Below the pieces are notes generated by a model. It saw only the letters and a program-made list of their open reading frames with translations. It did no database searches and was not told where the DNA came from. From contig NC_085130.1 of assembly GCF_030269925.1 (NCBI RefSeq), positions 3,856,501-3,920,500 on the forward strand: 64,000 bases of DNA, read 5' to 3'. Source of the stretch: Bombyx mori (lineage: Eukaryota > Arthropoda > Insecta > Lepidoptera > Bombycidae). Shown here in pieces: positions 31,347 to 44,103 of the stretch. Position 1 is the stretch's first letter. Every line of letters begins with the position of its first letter. The translations under genes were made by a program, and so were the position numbers.

Positions 31347-32845
31347 ATGGCTAGTCGATTAGTTATCGTAAATACCAGAGGCACAATCAAACCTTTGCTT
31401 TCTCCTATCGGATTACGACGGCAATTGGTAATGTTTCTAAAGCGCTCATATCTCGTATGCATACGCGAGTTCCAGAGACTTGGATCGAACGCAACGATTT
31501 ACAGATTTTTGTTCACTTCGATTCTGACTTGGCCCCAACGCCCGATACATTAATAGGGTACGGCTTTTGAGACAATAATATTATAAACTTAGCACTTATA
31601 ATAAGATCTATATTTATTAGACGATAGAAATTGCTAAGTAACATAACTGGAACTGAAAAATATTTTCGCGATTCAACAACACATCATCGAAAAAAAACAT
31701 TTACAAATCGTAATAAACTTACATAGAAAACACAATGTTTGTTTCAAATTACATCATCATTTACCGGCATGCAAAAAAATACGAAAATAATAATAATAAT
31801 AACAGACCTTCACTCATAATGAAAAGTTCACAACACAAACAATAATAAAAAAAAAAAAAACTATAGTTTAGCCAACATAAGAAAAAATATTCCCTCCAAT
31901 TTTATCTACGAACATTTAAATAAAAGCGATATTTTAAAATAGGAACTCGTGAAATGCGCGCGTTCCCGCGTACATGCCACTTCACACTGCGACCAAGAAA
32001 TCATACGCTATAATATAAACATATGACATTGCGAAATACGAGGAGGCGCGGCGTGTATTCAATACTATACACACACAACAGACACACACCCACACGACAG
32101 GTTCATCAGTTATCTGTGACGTTTCACGCTGTCACAAAACCCATAAATTAGGGAAAAACGTTCATGAATTGAGATTAGGGCCAAATAAACAAACAACACC
32201 AAATATTTCGCATGCTTGTATAGGAAATATTCTCATATTTATTTTTTATCTGTGTGGTTCAATGACCTTGCCGCTCAGAGTAAAAGTAGCGAAGCAAATG
32301 TTAATTACTAAATAAGGTTACTTTGTGTACTATAATGATTTATTTGTCATACCACAATTTTTTTATTTTTTATTGCTGAGATGGGTGGACGAGCTCACAG
32401 CCCACCGGGTGTTATATGGTTACTGGAGCCCATAGACATCCACAATGTAAATGCGCCACCCACCTTGAGATATAAGTTCTAAGGTCTCAAGTATAGTTAC
32501 AACAGCTGCCCCACCCTTCAAACCGAAACGCATTACTGCTTCACGGCAGAAATAGGCAGAGCGGTGGTACTCATCCGCGCGGACTCACAAGAGCTCCTAC
32601 CACCAGTAAAAAATGAAACACCATTTCACAAAATGAAAATGAAAGTTTTCGTTTCGGAATGTGTGCATTTTAAGACAATTGTTATTTCCAAGAGTTATAA
32701 TTTGACTCCAAACGTTTGGATCCATTTGAAAGATGACTAAAGTATTTCGAATTTTCAGTAACAGTAAAGATGTTACGCGATAAACGACGCCGCATTAATT
32801 AAGACAAACAAAACACTATTTGGTATTCAAAGAGAGTAAGCACGA
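31347..32845. repeat. Diverged segmental duplication, copy A
   Basis: Collinear with 38930-40230: 'ctagtcgattagttat', 'gataagatctatatttatta'-like, 'gaaatgcgcgcgttcccgcg', 'ggcgcggcgtgtattca', 'cacacgacaggttcatcagt'. A Bm1 (32358-32612) interrupts copy A only. No long reading frame is shared. Confidence 0.85.
32358..32612 (-). mobile_element. Bm1 SINE inserted after a duplication
   Basis: Minus-strand copy, absent from the homologous position near 40010. Confidence 0.9.
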
Positions 32846-32849
32846 AATT

Positions 32850-33055
32850 CAAGCCATAGACACAGCCCACTGAGTTTCTCGCCGGATCTTCTCAGTGGGT
32901 CGCGTTTCCGATCCGGTGGTAGATTCTGCGAAGCACTGCTCTTGCTAGGGCCAGTGTTAGCAACACTCCCAGTTTGAGCCCCATAATCTCACCTACACGT
33001 CAAGGAGAAGCTGAAATAGCCTGTCAAGGCTATCAGCAATGGCAGGAACAAAAAA
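32850..33055 (+). mobile_element. Repeat family B
   Basis: 'agacacagcccactgagttt' to 'gaagctgaaatagcctgtca', plus strand. Confidence 0.85.
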
Positions 33056-33109
33056 TAAATTCGCCAACATTATAATTGTCACAGTTAGATGAAAAAAAAA
33101 ACCAATCAG

Positions 33110-33460
33110 AGTTCATTGGGGAAGTAATCGAGTTAATACCCTCACCTCCTCTTTACCATCGCACCTCCCACCAACGGAGCAGAGTTCATCGATACTATTT
33201 AGAACAACTGTGTTCATCCACAGTGCGTTTCCAGAGATCTTTTCTGCCACGCACAATTAGACTCTGGGATGAGCTCCCCTCCGCGGCGTTACTTAAGCGC
33301 TATGACATGTCCTCTTTCAAACGAATTTTATGGGGAGTCCTCAGCAGTAGGTAGTAGTGCCTTGGCTGTGTTCGTCGCATTACTAACGTCCATGGACAAC
33401 GGTAACCACTAGCCATCAGGTGGACCGAATGCACGTCAGACTTGAGAGGTAAAAAGATCA
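33110..33460 (+). pseudogene. LINE C-terminal and 3' end (family C)
   Basis: Encodes YYLEQLCSSTVRFQRSFLPR, then TIRLWDELPSAALLKRYDMS and FKRILWGVL, the end of a non-LTR retrotransposon protein, then the 3' tail 'ccatcaggtgg'. Relatives at 34577 (-), 35395 (-), 42450 (+), 45350 (+) and 47793 (+). Confidence 0.8.
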
Positions 33461-33480
33461 AAAGCAAAAATTTTACATAA

Positions 33481-34030
33481 TAAAAAAAAAACACTCACAC
33501 TATGCAAAATGTGTTTAATTAACATGTTTATAAAAAAAAGCTTTTGAAATTCTGACATTATTTTCCTTAAAAGCAAACCTGTTGTTATAAGGAAAAATCT
33601 TTATTAAGCGTTGATTTTTATTTTGTTTTGGGTACAATCATCGACAAAAGCACAGCTCTACAAAAAAAAAGAAAAAAAAATTGTTGCCCTGACGATCTTA
33701 TTTTGAAATGTGTTCAAGTGCCCAGATTACGAATTTATTGATGAAGATATTCAATGTGCCTTTGTTTTTATGATTATTGGATATCTTATATTTTGATCAA
33801 TTTATCGGCTTGTTAGTAAAAACTTATCTTTTATTATTTTATTTACTCAATCAACAAAGCGGATACACGGAATATTCTTGCATCATTTGTACATATGTGG
33901 GACAGTGGAGCTAAGCAACTTCATTGGAAACAAGATCTTTGGCCTGTACGAATTTTTTTAATGGTCTGAAAAGCCAAGGTAATAGGAGAGCCGTCAGTAA
34001 GCAGAGACAAAATCATACTTTCGGCATTAC
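33481..34030. other. Mostly featureless; may include the 5' end of the gene remnant
   Basis: AT-rich; coding similarity becomes clear only from about 34037. Confidence 0.4.
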
Positions 34031-34282
34031 AAATCAATGAAAATAAACGGAATGATAAAGCAATTTGTAAAAGCGTTGGACAAGGAAAGATACTGTTTTA
34101 ATTACTTTTGTGGAAAATTTCCGAAGCTTTGTGTGGAAAAGTTGAAAGGTGGAATATTTGATCAAACTCAAATACGTCAATTAATGAAAGATAAGAATTT
34201 TATCAAAGTTATGACGGTTCCGGAATGTGAAGCTTGGAAAAGTTTTGTGTTGATAGTCGAAAGTGTCCTAGGTATCACTAAA

Positions 34283-34487
34283 TAGTATAAAACAAAGTCG
34301 CTTTCTCTGTCCCTATATCCCTGTGTATGCTTAAATCTTAAAACTACGCAACGGATTTTGATGTGGTTTTTTTTAATAGATAGAGTGATTGAAGAGGAAG
34401 GTTTGTGTGTATAATAACATCCATTAAATAGTGGAGAAATCGATAATAAATTACAATTTCCGAAGTGAAGCGAGGGCGGGTCGCTAG
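34283..34487 (+). mobile_element. Helitron fragment inside the gene remnant
   Basis: 'acaaagtcgctttctctgtc', 'acgcaacggattttgatgtg' and the 3' end 'gcgagggcgggtcgctag' are typical of a lepidopteran Helitron subfamily. Confidence 0.75.
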
Positions 34488-34576
34488 ATTCCAACAAAGC
34501 ACCGAATTATGAAGATATTGTGCAAAATATTCTGACAAACTTTCAGACTCTAGGAGCAAATACGATTATCGAGTAT

Positions 34577-34895
34577 CTTTTTTTTTATTGCCCTTGTAGG
34601 CAGACGAGCATACGGCCCACCTGATGGTGAGTGGCTACCGTCGCCCATGGACTTCAGCAATGCCAAGGGCAGAGCCAAGCCGCTGCCTACTGTTTAATAC
34701 TCTCCACAAGCCTCGTTTGAAGAAGGACATGTCACAGCGCTCGGGAAATACCGTGGTGGGGAGCTCATTCCATAGCCGGATGGTACGTGGCAAAAAAGAT
34801 CTCTGGAAACGCACTGTGGATGACCGCAGTGGCTCCAGGTAGTATGGATGAACTCTACCTCGGTGGCGGGCGGTGCGGGCGGTGCTATCTCCGTA
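34577..34895 (-). mobile_element. LINE 3' end (family C), minus strand
   Basis: Starts with a T run (poly-A of the minus strand), then 'attgcccttgtaggcagacg'. It contains the complement of the ...SSTVRFQRS... coding tail. Confidence 0.85.
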
Positions 34896-35101
34896 ATCAT
34901 CTGGATAAGTTTCGGGATAATTTAGAAAATTATAGTGAGCAACAGGAAGATTGGTTCTACCAGGATCTATGAGCGATGGAAGAAACGTATCAGGGTTGAT
35001 ACGATCGTCACATGGTGGCAGATTTCTGCTGGTCCTTTAAAACAGATTGTCCACTGGAGAATTACAAAAGGAAAGTCAATAAAAGGCGTTTGATTGAAAT
35101 A

Positions 35102-35340
35102 CTAGCTTTTGTGCGCGACTTCGTCCGCGTGGACTAGTTACGTTGGGATAACGCTAAATTATACCCGCGACTTCATTAACGTAGAAGGTAAAAATATCTT
35201 TGAGTAATAGAATGTTAAAAGGAGGTATTTAAAGTACCAAAATCATGATGTTTAACAGACTTCAAAAGAGGTCATGGTCCCCGATTTCTCGAGAATGCTT
35301 GAACCGATTCTGATAATTATTTATTTAATAAATTTTTTAA
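35102..35340 (-). mobile_element. Helitron fragment
   Basis: The minus-strand 3' end '...cgcggacgaagtcgcgcacaa' finishes in AAAGCTAG before T. The 5' part is degraded near 35340. Confidence 0.75.
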
Positions 35341-35394
35341 GCAACAAGCAACTTCGTGGCGTTCATTGCCACTAGTTCAACTTGTATTTTTATG

Positions 35395-35545
35395 TTTTAT
35401 TGCCCTTGTAGACAGAAGAGCATAACACTCACCTGATGGTGAATGGTTACCGTCACCCATGGATTTCATCAATCCCAGGGACAGAGCCAAGCCGCTGCCT
35501 ACCGTTACGTACTCTCCACAAGCCACTCTTCAAATACCATGTATG
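35395..35545 (-). mobile_element. LINE family C 3' end
   Basis: 'ttgcccttgtagacagaaga', 'acctgatggtgaatggttac', minus strand. Confidence 0.75.
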
Positions 35546-36254
35546 TTATTGTATGTATGTTGACATTACCAAGTACGTGAACAAAACTTACGAAAGAGTT
35601 ACAGCACAAAAACAATAAGTTGACAAATACTAGGAGAACGATACTGTTAAAATAAAAAAATAGTACTGACGTCAAAGTAGCAATCAATTTTCTGGCCACA
35701 TATGAGTCGTCTATTATCAAAGATGGCAATCTGTGCATTTGGACAAAAAAAAATTATTGATATTTCAATACAGATTGATTTGAATATAATCGTCTCCTTC
35801 AAAGAATACGGTTCAAAACCTGCATTAAATAAAGGTTAATACTTAACCTGTTATTTATCTAAGATGTCGTTCAGAAGAGTTTTGTGACTGCCAATGGAAT
35901 ACAAAGTCAATAATTCGTTTTTTCTGATTTACCAATAATTATCCAAAAGTCACATTGCCGGCTTTGATAATAGTCGACTCATATTTTTTCACGTCGCGAA
36001 AATATCGGATTACATGTACCTAATATTTCCATGAATAGGTTCGATTCGCGTCTAAAGTGCATCTAAACGATCCCACACAGCGTCGGACAATCAATGACAA
36101 GTACCTATTCGCGTTGCAATCAACTATATAAATGGAACCTTGGGAAACTGTTAAGGAAAAAAAAAAAAAAAATTCTAATGCAGCGTTGTATTGAAATAAA
36201 TGGAACTCGGGGATTTATAGTGTGAGTCATGCATTCATAATTTATATTAACACA
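35546..36254. other. No gene seen
   Basis: AT-rich sequence without recognisable coding or repeat structure. Confidence 0.45.
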
Positions 36255-36579
36255 CTAGTTTTTGCCCGCGACTCCGTCCGCGTGAAATATGTAGTTACTT
36301 TGGCTAAACACAAAATTTTACCCCCACTTCATTTACGTAGAAAGTGAAAATATTTTTGAATTATAGAATGTTAAGGAGCTATTTAAAACCCTATTTTGAA
36401 ACATTATTTCTTGATGCTCCACTTGTATTGGTCTTACCGTGATGTTATATAGCCGATAGCCTTCCTCAATAAATGTGCTATCTAACACTGAAATAATTTT
36501 TCAAATCCGACCAGTAGTTCCTGAGATTAGCGCGTTCAAACAAACAAACTCTTCAGCTTTATAATATTATAAGTATAGA
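36255..36579 (-). mobile_element. Non-autonomous Helitron, 325 bp
   Basis: The minus strand starts TCTATACTTATAATATTATA and ends GCGGGCAAAAACTAG, inserted between A and T. Shorter relative of 29535-30105. Confidence 0.85.
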
Positions 36580-37633
36580 TGTTAATTAATTTCAGGATTT
36601 ATGTACGTTGGCTTCATTTTAGAAAAAGTGTTTCATCTCGTTCGCACTCAACAAGCCCATGGTACCGTATGGTTTTCTAATCAACTATTACGTATATACA
36701 GGGTATAACGAGACAGTTTGCATAGCTATAATCCACTATAACGTTACTTACAAATACAAAAAATATAAAATACAAAATACTAAAATATTTTTAAAAACGA
36801 GTCAAAACAATACAATGATTGGAGTCTCCTTTAAAGCGTGCAAGCCTGTACTAGGAGACTCCGCTATTCCATAAAAGCACTTTATATACCACAATACTAC
36901 CAATTATACACAACAAATGTTGTTACTTGAACGCTATGTTATTTTACCGAACTACACATTTTTTATTTCGTGAACCCGTAATGTAAGCCGTAGTCTGCTA
37001 GAGGATGCCCCTCGCCTTCGTTCGACACTATACATTGCGCGGCGTCAACTGATTGTGTGCATGCAATACAAAAAAAAAAAATAGAAAATTCCAAATATTT
37101 CGAGTCAGCCTCCCTATTTCTTATCTCTACTATTTGTCTTTCACTTCAAGAGCGTTTAAAAATAAACCATACTTGCGTAAGCTATATGGTACTACCCACA
37201 AAACTTTGAATGCCAAGTACCTTCTTCAAGCAATGAACAATAGACCAATGAGGCGATTAATGCATCGAAAGATACCTTATTTTTGGTACATAAGTACCAC
37301 ATATATGGCGGTTTCGATAAATCAAATCGCCTATCATTTAAGCCCAGTGAACAACGTGAAAGTTTCTTCCCGCTTGAGACTAGATCAAACCAATCACGAC
37401 ATAGAAAGCTATCTTAACTTTTCAAAGCACTCATCAAAACTTTGAAGTTACCGATACCCAATTCGGAATCTGATACAGGGAATTAAAACTTGGCATAGTT
37501 GCAGGGAAATTTAGATAAACTTTTTGTCATAATACCAACAAGGTACGGGTGATTTCAACAAATAATAATAATTATTATTTATTTTCTGTCTTAAAGGAAT
37601 TGCATAATCGCACATTAACATTAAAATTCGTCT
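36580..37633. other. No supported gene; one 130-codon open frame
   Basis: The frame at 37053-37445 (+) contains YLRKLYGTTHKTLNAKYLLQ and is fairly rich in Lys, Tyr and Ser. I recognise no family and no splice context, so it is not called as a gene. Confidence 0.35.
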
Positions 37634-37807
37634 TTGTGCTTAGTGCGAGTTTTTTAACGTTCTCGATAGCGTAAAAGTTAACTCTAATTTGTATGGAGTT
37701 TGAACGTTTGCTTACGTTTGCCGCTAGGGGCGCTGTTCCAACTGCATATAAAATTGAGTTAACTTTTACGCTATCGAGAACGTTAAACAACTCGCAATAA
37801 GCACACT
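37634..37807. mobile_element. Palindromic MITE, copy 3
   Basis: 'tgtgcttagtgcgag' to 'ctcgcaataagcacact', arms as in the other copies. Confidence 0.82.
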
Positions 37808-38006
37808 AACGTCTGTATTGGGTTGTACCTCATAAATCTAACGACAATCACACAGAGCCAGGTCCAGTTTCACTTATATTCAACAAATTCAATATAATCG
37901 AATTAATAGTGTATTATTTATTATTAAAACTACTGCTACGATTCAATCTCACGTATTTTATAGTCAATAAATAATTTTTTACTAGACAATCTTCAGTGAC
38001 AGCTTT

Positions 38007-38300
38007 TTTTTCCTACCTATTCTAGTAGCCTCAAGGGGTTATTCTAGATTCGCCGAATTAGTAGATGAGCTCACGGGGCTCAACCTGATAATGTTGCTGA
38101 CACAAACTCTAGCAAGAGCTGTGCTTCGCAGAATCTACCACGGGACCGGAAGCGCGACCCACTGAGAAGATCCGACGAGAAACGGATGTGTCTGTAGGTT
38201 AATTCGCTCGTCGAGCCCTTCGTCGCAAGTGACGGGTTCGGCGAGAACGATGACGGTGCTCGGGGTACCTAAAAGCACCGTTAGTGGATCGGGCAGTGAC
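38007..38300 (-). mobile_element. Repeat family B, longer copy
   Basis: Minus-strand copy extending beyond the common core into 'gagcccttcgtcgcaagtga' and 'aacgatgacggtgctcgggg', probably upstream LINE sequence. Confidence 0.8.
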
Positions 38301-38929
38301 AACGTAAACTACTCTAAGACTCGCAAAAAAACGAATGTAACATTATTTATTTTGTTCTTTAAAGCAACAGCAAATACGCGAGTATTATCGTACCGAATTA
38401 GGTACAGGCGGGATGTTAGGGCGCGCCGATTGATAACGCATTTTCCACAATACGATAACTAAAGCAGAACGTCTGAGGGATCGAATAAAATTAAACACAA
38501 ACAAACACATCTCAATCAATAATCCCTATTAGCTCGTGCATTTGCCAAATAAAAAAAACTAGTATGCGAATATCAAAAAGGTATACTCAGCAATTAGAAT
38601 AGGCAACAGATTAACGTATCCTATCAGAATAGCCTAATATTTTTTGACAGAACAATTTCAAGATCCGGTCAACACGGGGAAAACAATCAAAATATATATA
38701 TACTATATCTCAAGGATTTGCGTTGAGAAACAAAAGCTTGAGATTATAATAATGGATTGTTTGAAGCAACATTTCAAACGTCTGATAAATAATGATGCAT
38801 TGTGTGTCAGAAACGGACATTTTAGCGGAGATTTTTTTTTTCAAGATCTAGTCACGTGTCGCTATCCTACGCTTGCAACTTTATTAGTAGATAGGTTTTG
38901 TTTCTATTAATAGCTAACGAATGACCTGT
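38301..38929. other. No gene seen
   Basis: Frames at 38229-38462 and 38644-38910 have no family features and overlap repeat-derived DNA. Confidence 0.4.
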
Positions 38930-40230
38930 GGCTAGTCGATTAGTTATTGCAAATACCGAAGGCACAGTCAAACCTTTGCTTTCTCTTGTCGGATTAGGTG
39001 ACGATGGTAATGTTTCATGTAATGTTATATTCCAGTTCAGAGACTTGGATTACGAGCAATGATTTACAGATTTTAGTGCATTTCGATTCCGACTTGGCCC
39101 CAACGCCCGATACATTAATAGGATACGGCTTTTAAGACAATAATATTATAAACTTAACACTTATAATAAGATCTCTATTTATTAGACGACCGAAATTGCT
39201 AAGTAACATAACTGGAATTGAAAAATATTTTCGCGACAAATGTTTACACATTGTAATAAACTTACATAAAAAATACAATGTTTGTTTCAAATTACATCAT
39301 CAAACGATGGCAAATGGCAGCATGCAAAAAAACACGAGATTTATAAAAAAAAAAGGAAATAACAAACCTGCACTCATAATGACAAAATCACAACACAAAA
39401 AAATTATTTAAAATAAAAACTATAATTTTGACAACATTAGAAAAAATATTCCCTCCAATTTTATCTACGAACATTTAAATAAAAGCGATATTTTAAAATA
39501 GGAACTCGTGAAATGCGCGCGTTCCCGCGCTTATGCGAGTACACACTGCGACCAAGAAATCATACGCTACAATATGTAATTTTAAGTATGACATTGCGAA
39601 GTACTAGGAGGCGCGGCGTGTATTCAGTACTACACACAACAGACACACACCCACACGACAGGTTTATCAGTTATCTGTGACGTTTCATGCAGTCACAAAA
39701 CCCATAAATTAAGGAAAAAACGTTCGAGCAATGAAATTAGGGACAAATAAACAACCAATAGTAAGTAATGCACGGGACCAGTTGACGTGGCGTGATTGTC
39801 AGTAAAAAAAAAAAAAATGGTTACCATCATGTTACTTATTTAAAAGAAAAAAAAATTATGTAAAGTATTTCGTATACTTGTTTAAAAGACCTTCTCATAA
39901 TTTTTTTATTTATTTTTGTGGTTGAATGACCTTCCCGCTCATAGTAAAAGTAGCGAAGCAAATGTTAATTACCAAATAACCTTATTTAGTTTATTTATTT
40001 GTTATACTACCAAATGAAAATGAGGGTCTTCGTATCGGAATGTGTGCAATATATGACAATTATTATTTCCAAGAGTTAAATTGACTCGAAATTATAAGTC
40101 TTAGTATGAGTAAGCTATTTCGAAGTTTATGTACAAGTAAAGTTGTTTACACAATAAATGACACCGCATTATTTTAAAAAATAAATCAATATTTGGTACT
40201 CAAAGAAAATAAACACGGAATTCGAAAACA
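38930..40230. repeat. Diverged segmental duplication, copy B
   Basis: Partner of 31347-32845, about 7.6 kb away. It has a SINE tail fragment at 39770-39815 that copy A lacks. Confidence 0.85.
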
Positions 40231-40760
40231 TTATAATTGGTACAGTAAATTGAAAAAAACAAAAAAATAATTGGGGCGGTCAGTGCGATTGAAATTCATT
40301 TTAAAATAGTTAAAACTACTTTATCCTGTTATTGTTATATTGTTGTAACTAGTAATAGAAACGAAATAAATGAGAAGTTAACACTTTTAGTGCTGAGCTT
40401 ATCGTCACATATTTTATAAAGATTGCTAAAGGTATTTTGATAAAATGTACCTTCCAAAAACATTAACTTAAAAACAATACAAAAATCAATGCTAGATTCA
40501 CAGAAAAATAATTTTAAATAGGTTATATGTCAATGTTATTAACTTATTAAAAACGTTATACATGGACGCTAAGACACGTCCGTACAGGTCAATACCTAAT
40601 ACCCACAATCAAACTGCGCAAGCAGTCAATATTCCGACGCTCCACACTTTTATACGCGTTAATAGAGAGTCGATCTATCGACGGTAGGCGCTCGAATAGT
40701 TAAATCATAGAAACGTTGGGAACAGTGTTTACAACTCACAGAAGGTTTCGCATTTGTCAT
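40231..40760. other. No gene seen
   Basis: AT-rich DNA between the duplication and a MITE. Confidence 0.5.
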
Positions 40761-40961
40761 CAGTGTGCTTAGTGCGAGTTTTTTAACGTTCTCGTAAAAG
40801 AGCGTAGCGTAAAAGTTAACCCAATTTTGCATGCAGTTGAAACAGCACCCCTAGCGGCAAACGTATGCAAACGATCCCATTCAATGTATTCCCAATATTT
40901 CCCAAAAAGAGCTAGCATTTACGCTATCGAGATCGTTAAAAAACTCGCACTAAGCACACTG
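40761..40961. mobile_element. Palindromic MITE, copy 4
   Basis: CAGTGTGCTTAGTGCGAG to CTCGCACTAAGCACACTG with a longer centre ('cccctagcggcaaacgtatg'). Confidence 0.85.
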
Positions 40962-41214
40962 AATGTACCTATATTAGCTTCAGTGTTGCTGTGATTCGTT
41001 CACATCATCGTCATTAAAAGTCGTCATAGTAAAGGCCTCCTTTAATTAACACCACTGAATTCGGCCTTCAATAATAATATAGTTACTCGTAAAATAGAGC
41101 AAAAGGACACAGTGCCAAACGCATCATGACATTCAACTCAGCTCTCCGTCACGCAAAGTGGTAAAATCAATAGTACATATAAACTTTAAAAAAAACTGGC
41201 GACTTAAAATAAAA

Positions 41215-41470
41215 GGTTTTTTTTTATTACTTAGATGGGTGGATGAACTGACAAGCCATCTGGTGTTAAGTAGTTACTGAAGCCCATAGACATTTACAAC
41301 GTAAATGCGCCACCCACCTTGAGATGTAAGTTGACCTGAGACCTTAGCTCAGTATAGTTACAACGGCTGCCCCACCCTTCAAGCCGAAACGCATTACTGC
41401 TTCACGGCAGAAATAGGCGGGGCGGTGGTACCTACCCGCGCGGCGTGAAGGCGAATAATATAACAGTACT
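41215..41470 (-). mobile_element. Bm1 SINE
   Basis: Minus-strand copy; the 5' end is truncated at 'ccgcgcgg'. Confidence 0.88.
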
Positions 41471-41609
41471 ACCAAAGTGTTTAGATAAACATTATTTACA
41501 TTGAGTGAGGTTATAAATTATTCAAGAGGTCAATGAACGCACGCTGAGCCAAAAATACATGATTAAACATTAAAGGTCTAAATGTAGCCGTACTTAAAAA
41601 GAAATTGCT

Positions 41610-41740
41610 TACAAGTGTGGACGCGCTCTTGGACCACCTGTTGTTAAGTGGTTACTAGAGCTCATAGATATCAACAATGTAACTGTTTCCATTCAACTTG
41701 CGATGTAAGTTCTGAATCTCAGTTTAATTTTATTTTACTA
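41610..41740 (-). mobile_element. Bm1 fragment, diverged
   Basis: 'gtggacgcgctcttggacca' and 'gttaagtggttactagagct'. Confidence 0.65.
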
Positions 41741-41849
41741 GAACGGATAGACAACGATAGTTTGCGTTATTGATGTTACTAGAGCTGGTAGATAATGATA
41801 ATTCGCGATAGAGAAATATAAGCTCAATATTCAATACACTAAAGACTAT

Positions 41850-42145
41850 AACTGTTTTTTTTTATTGCTTAGATTGGTGGACGAGCTCACAGCCCACCTG
41901 GTGTTAAGTGGTTACCGGCGCCCATAGACATCTGCAGCATAAATCCCGCCACCGACATTGAGATATGAGTTCTAAAGTCTCAGTATAGTTACAACGGCTG
42001 CCCCACTCTTCAAACTGAAACGCATTACTGCTTCACGGCAGGAATAGGCAGGGCGGTGGTACCTACCCGGGCGGACTCACAAGAGGTCCTACCACCAGTA
42101 ATTACGCAAATTATAATTTTGCGGGTTTCACTTTTATTACATTTA
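41850..42145 (-). mobile_element. Bm1 SINE
   Basis: Minus-strand copy extending into 'ttttgcgggtttcactttta'. Confidence 0.9.
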
Positions 42146-42449
42146 TATTTAAATTAAATACAATACATCGGTAATCGATTTTAACCAATTTTATTTCGAA
42201 TGTTATCGCCACTATTGATTCTGTTTTTATCCGCGCATACTTTAGATTAGATTTCGCGAATCCAATTACCCCAATGAACAATTACAGTGGTACGGTCGGC
42301 GTTTATTATTATTGGACAATTTTTATTACACTATTTTAATGATATGACATGATATAATAATGATATTTAATATTCTGATTCAACAAAGGTTATATTGTAA
42401 TAATATATCGATAATAAATAATCGGTTAAAAAGTTTCCGATATAATTTC

Positions 42450-42573
42450 TATCTAGCGGCAGGCAGCGGCTTGTCTCTGCCCCTGGCATTGCTGAAGTCC
42501 ATGGGCGACGGTAACCACTCACCATCAGGTGGGCCGTATGCTCGTCTGCCTACAAAAGCAATAAAAAAAAATT
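42450..42573 (+). mobile_element. LINE family C 3' end
   Basis: 'ggcaggcagcggcttgtctc' to 'ctacaaaagcaataaaaaaa'. Confidence 0.82.
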
Positions 42574-42917
42574 AGATTCGCCGGATCTGCTAACTTCAGA
42601 CTCCAAAACTCGCAAAAGCATTTGAACAATTAAACAATTAATCTTATATATTGTATCAATCACAAATCTAGCTATATCATAGATGTTAAACAAAATGACA
42701 GATACGTTACTTTTCTCATATTTATTTTGTCGTGACTAACCTGTGATTGTTAAGAATATTAATAAGGTTATCCTCAATAGGCGGCATCGCCCAACGATTT
42801 CAAATCACACAGATAAGATGTCGCAGCCAAATGCATAAAAGAATGTTAAATTTAATTATGAAAACTTACACGTGTAGGAGCGATATGTAATATAATGTAA
42901 CATAAGGACTCACATGT

Positions 42918-43185
42918 GAGTTTACTGGTGGTAGGACCTCATGTGAGTTCGCACGGGTAGGTACCACCACCCCGCCTATTTCTGCCGTGAGGCAGTAATA
43001 ATGCATTACGGCTTGAAGGGTGGGGCAGCCGTTGTAACTATACTGAGACCTTAGAACTTATATCTCAAGGTGGGTGGCGCATTTGCGTTGTAAATGTCTA
43101 TGGGCTCCGGTAACCACTTAACACCAGGTGGGCTGTGAGCTCGTCCACCCATCTAAGCAATAAAAATAAAAAAAAATAAAAAAAT
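42918..43185 (+). mobile_element. Bm1 SINE
   Basis: Plus-strand copy ending in a long A-rich tail. Confidence 0.9.
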
Positions 43186-44103
43186 GTACATTTCTCTAGG
43201 CAGAGGATATTCGTTGGTGACTATTTTTACGTACCAACCGTTCTACGAATTGACTTGTGGTTCAATGAACAAAGAGTGGCACAAGCGACTCTATCTACCA
43301 AGAAAATGTACACATGCTTAGTGAATTACAAATCTAACGCAGATAAAACCGCTGGCCATGTCTATTAAATACACACTAGATGATGACCGAGATTTGCTCG
43401 GTTTTTTTTTATAACGCCATCTTGTTTTGTCTTTAAAGCGGTTAGTTGCCCTCAATCAAGAAAAATAGTATTACTATTCGCCAAAAGATGTCGGGAAGAG
43501 TCATAAAGTTGATTATCGATAAAGTTGATTATTGAAAACACGAATAAAACAACATTTTCTGAAAATAAATCGTAGCTAGATCGATTTATTGCCCCCGAAA
43601 TCCCCTGTATACTAAATTTTATGAAAATCGTTGGAGCCGTTTCCGAGATTCAGATTATATATATATAATTATATTAATATACAAGAATTGCTCGTTTAAA
43701 GGTATAAGATTTGTACAATTTTTTGAGTTTATTATTTAAATTCGAGCTGAATTCAGTATTAAGTAAGTATTTATATGATTCTCCATTGATTATCAGTTGA
43801 CAATCACAATCGCTCAACTTGTAAGGAACTAAAGGTGTGGGAAAGTCCCTTAGTTGTTTCCAATATAATCACTCTCCCTCAAAAAAAACTCTCATTGATT
43901 TCCAATATTACCAAACAAAAATATCTGCCCTGGCGAACTAGATCACATCGAGGGGTCACATTTGCGCGAAATTTTTGAAACTTTAGAGAGCCATTTAAAG
44001 TATAAAATTTGGAAAAAAATTCATGAAAAAAAAAAGGTTATTCGGCTATTTGAATGGTGTAATAATTGAAGTGCGATTAAAAACATCGAATTGTTGACCC
44101 TAA

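Larger units (their letters stand above)
34037..35100 (+). pseudogene. Remnant of an arthropod conserved gene of unknown function
   Basis: Three collinear pieces: 34037-34282 (MIKQFVKALDKE, KFPKLCVEKLKGGIFDQTQI, CEAWKSFV), 34491-34576 (NYEDIVQNILTNFQTLGANT) and 34897-35100 (FRDNLENYSEQQEDWFYQDL, then a stop and AMEETYQG-like sequence). They match, from memory, an arthropod protein type with ...IKQFVKALDKEG...KFPxxSxxKIKxGIFxGPQIR... that often occurs in many copies. A Helitron fragment and a LINE 3' end separate the pieces. I do not know its function. Confidence 0.6.

Noticed and set aside
37053..37445. 130-codon open frame
   Set aside because: No recognisable family, domain or splice context; low-complexity Lys/Tyr/Asn content as expected by chance in AT-rich DNA.
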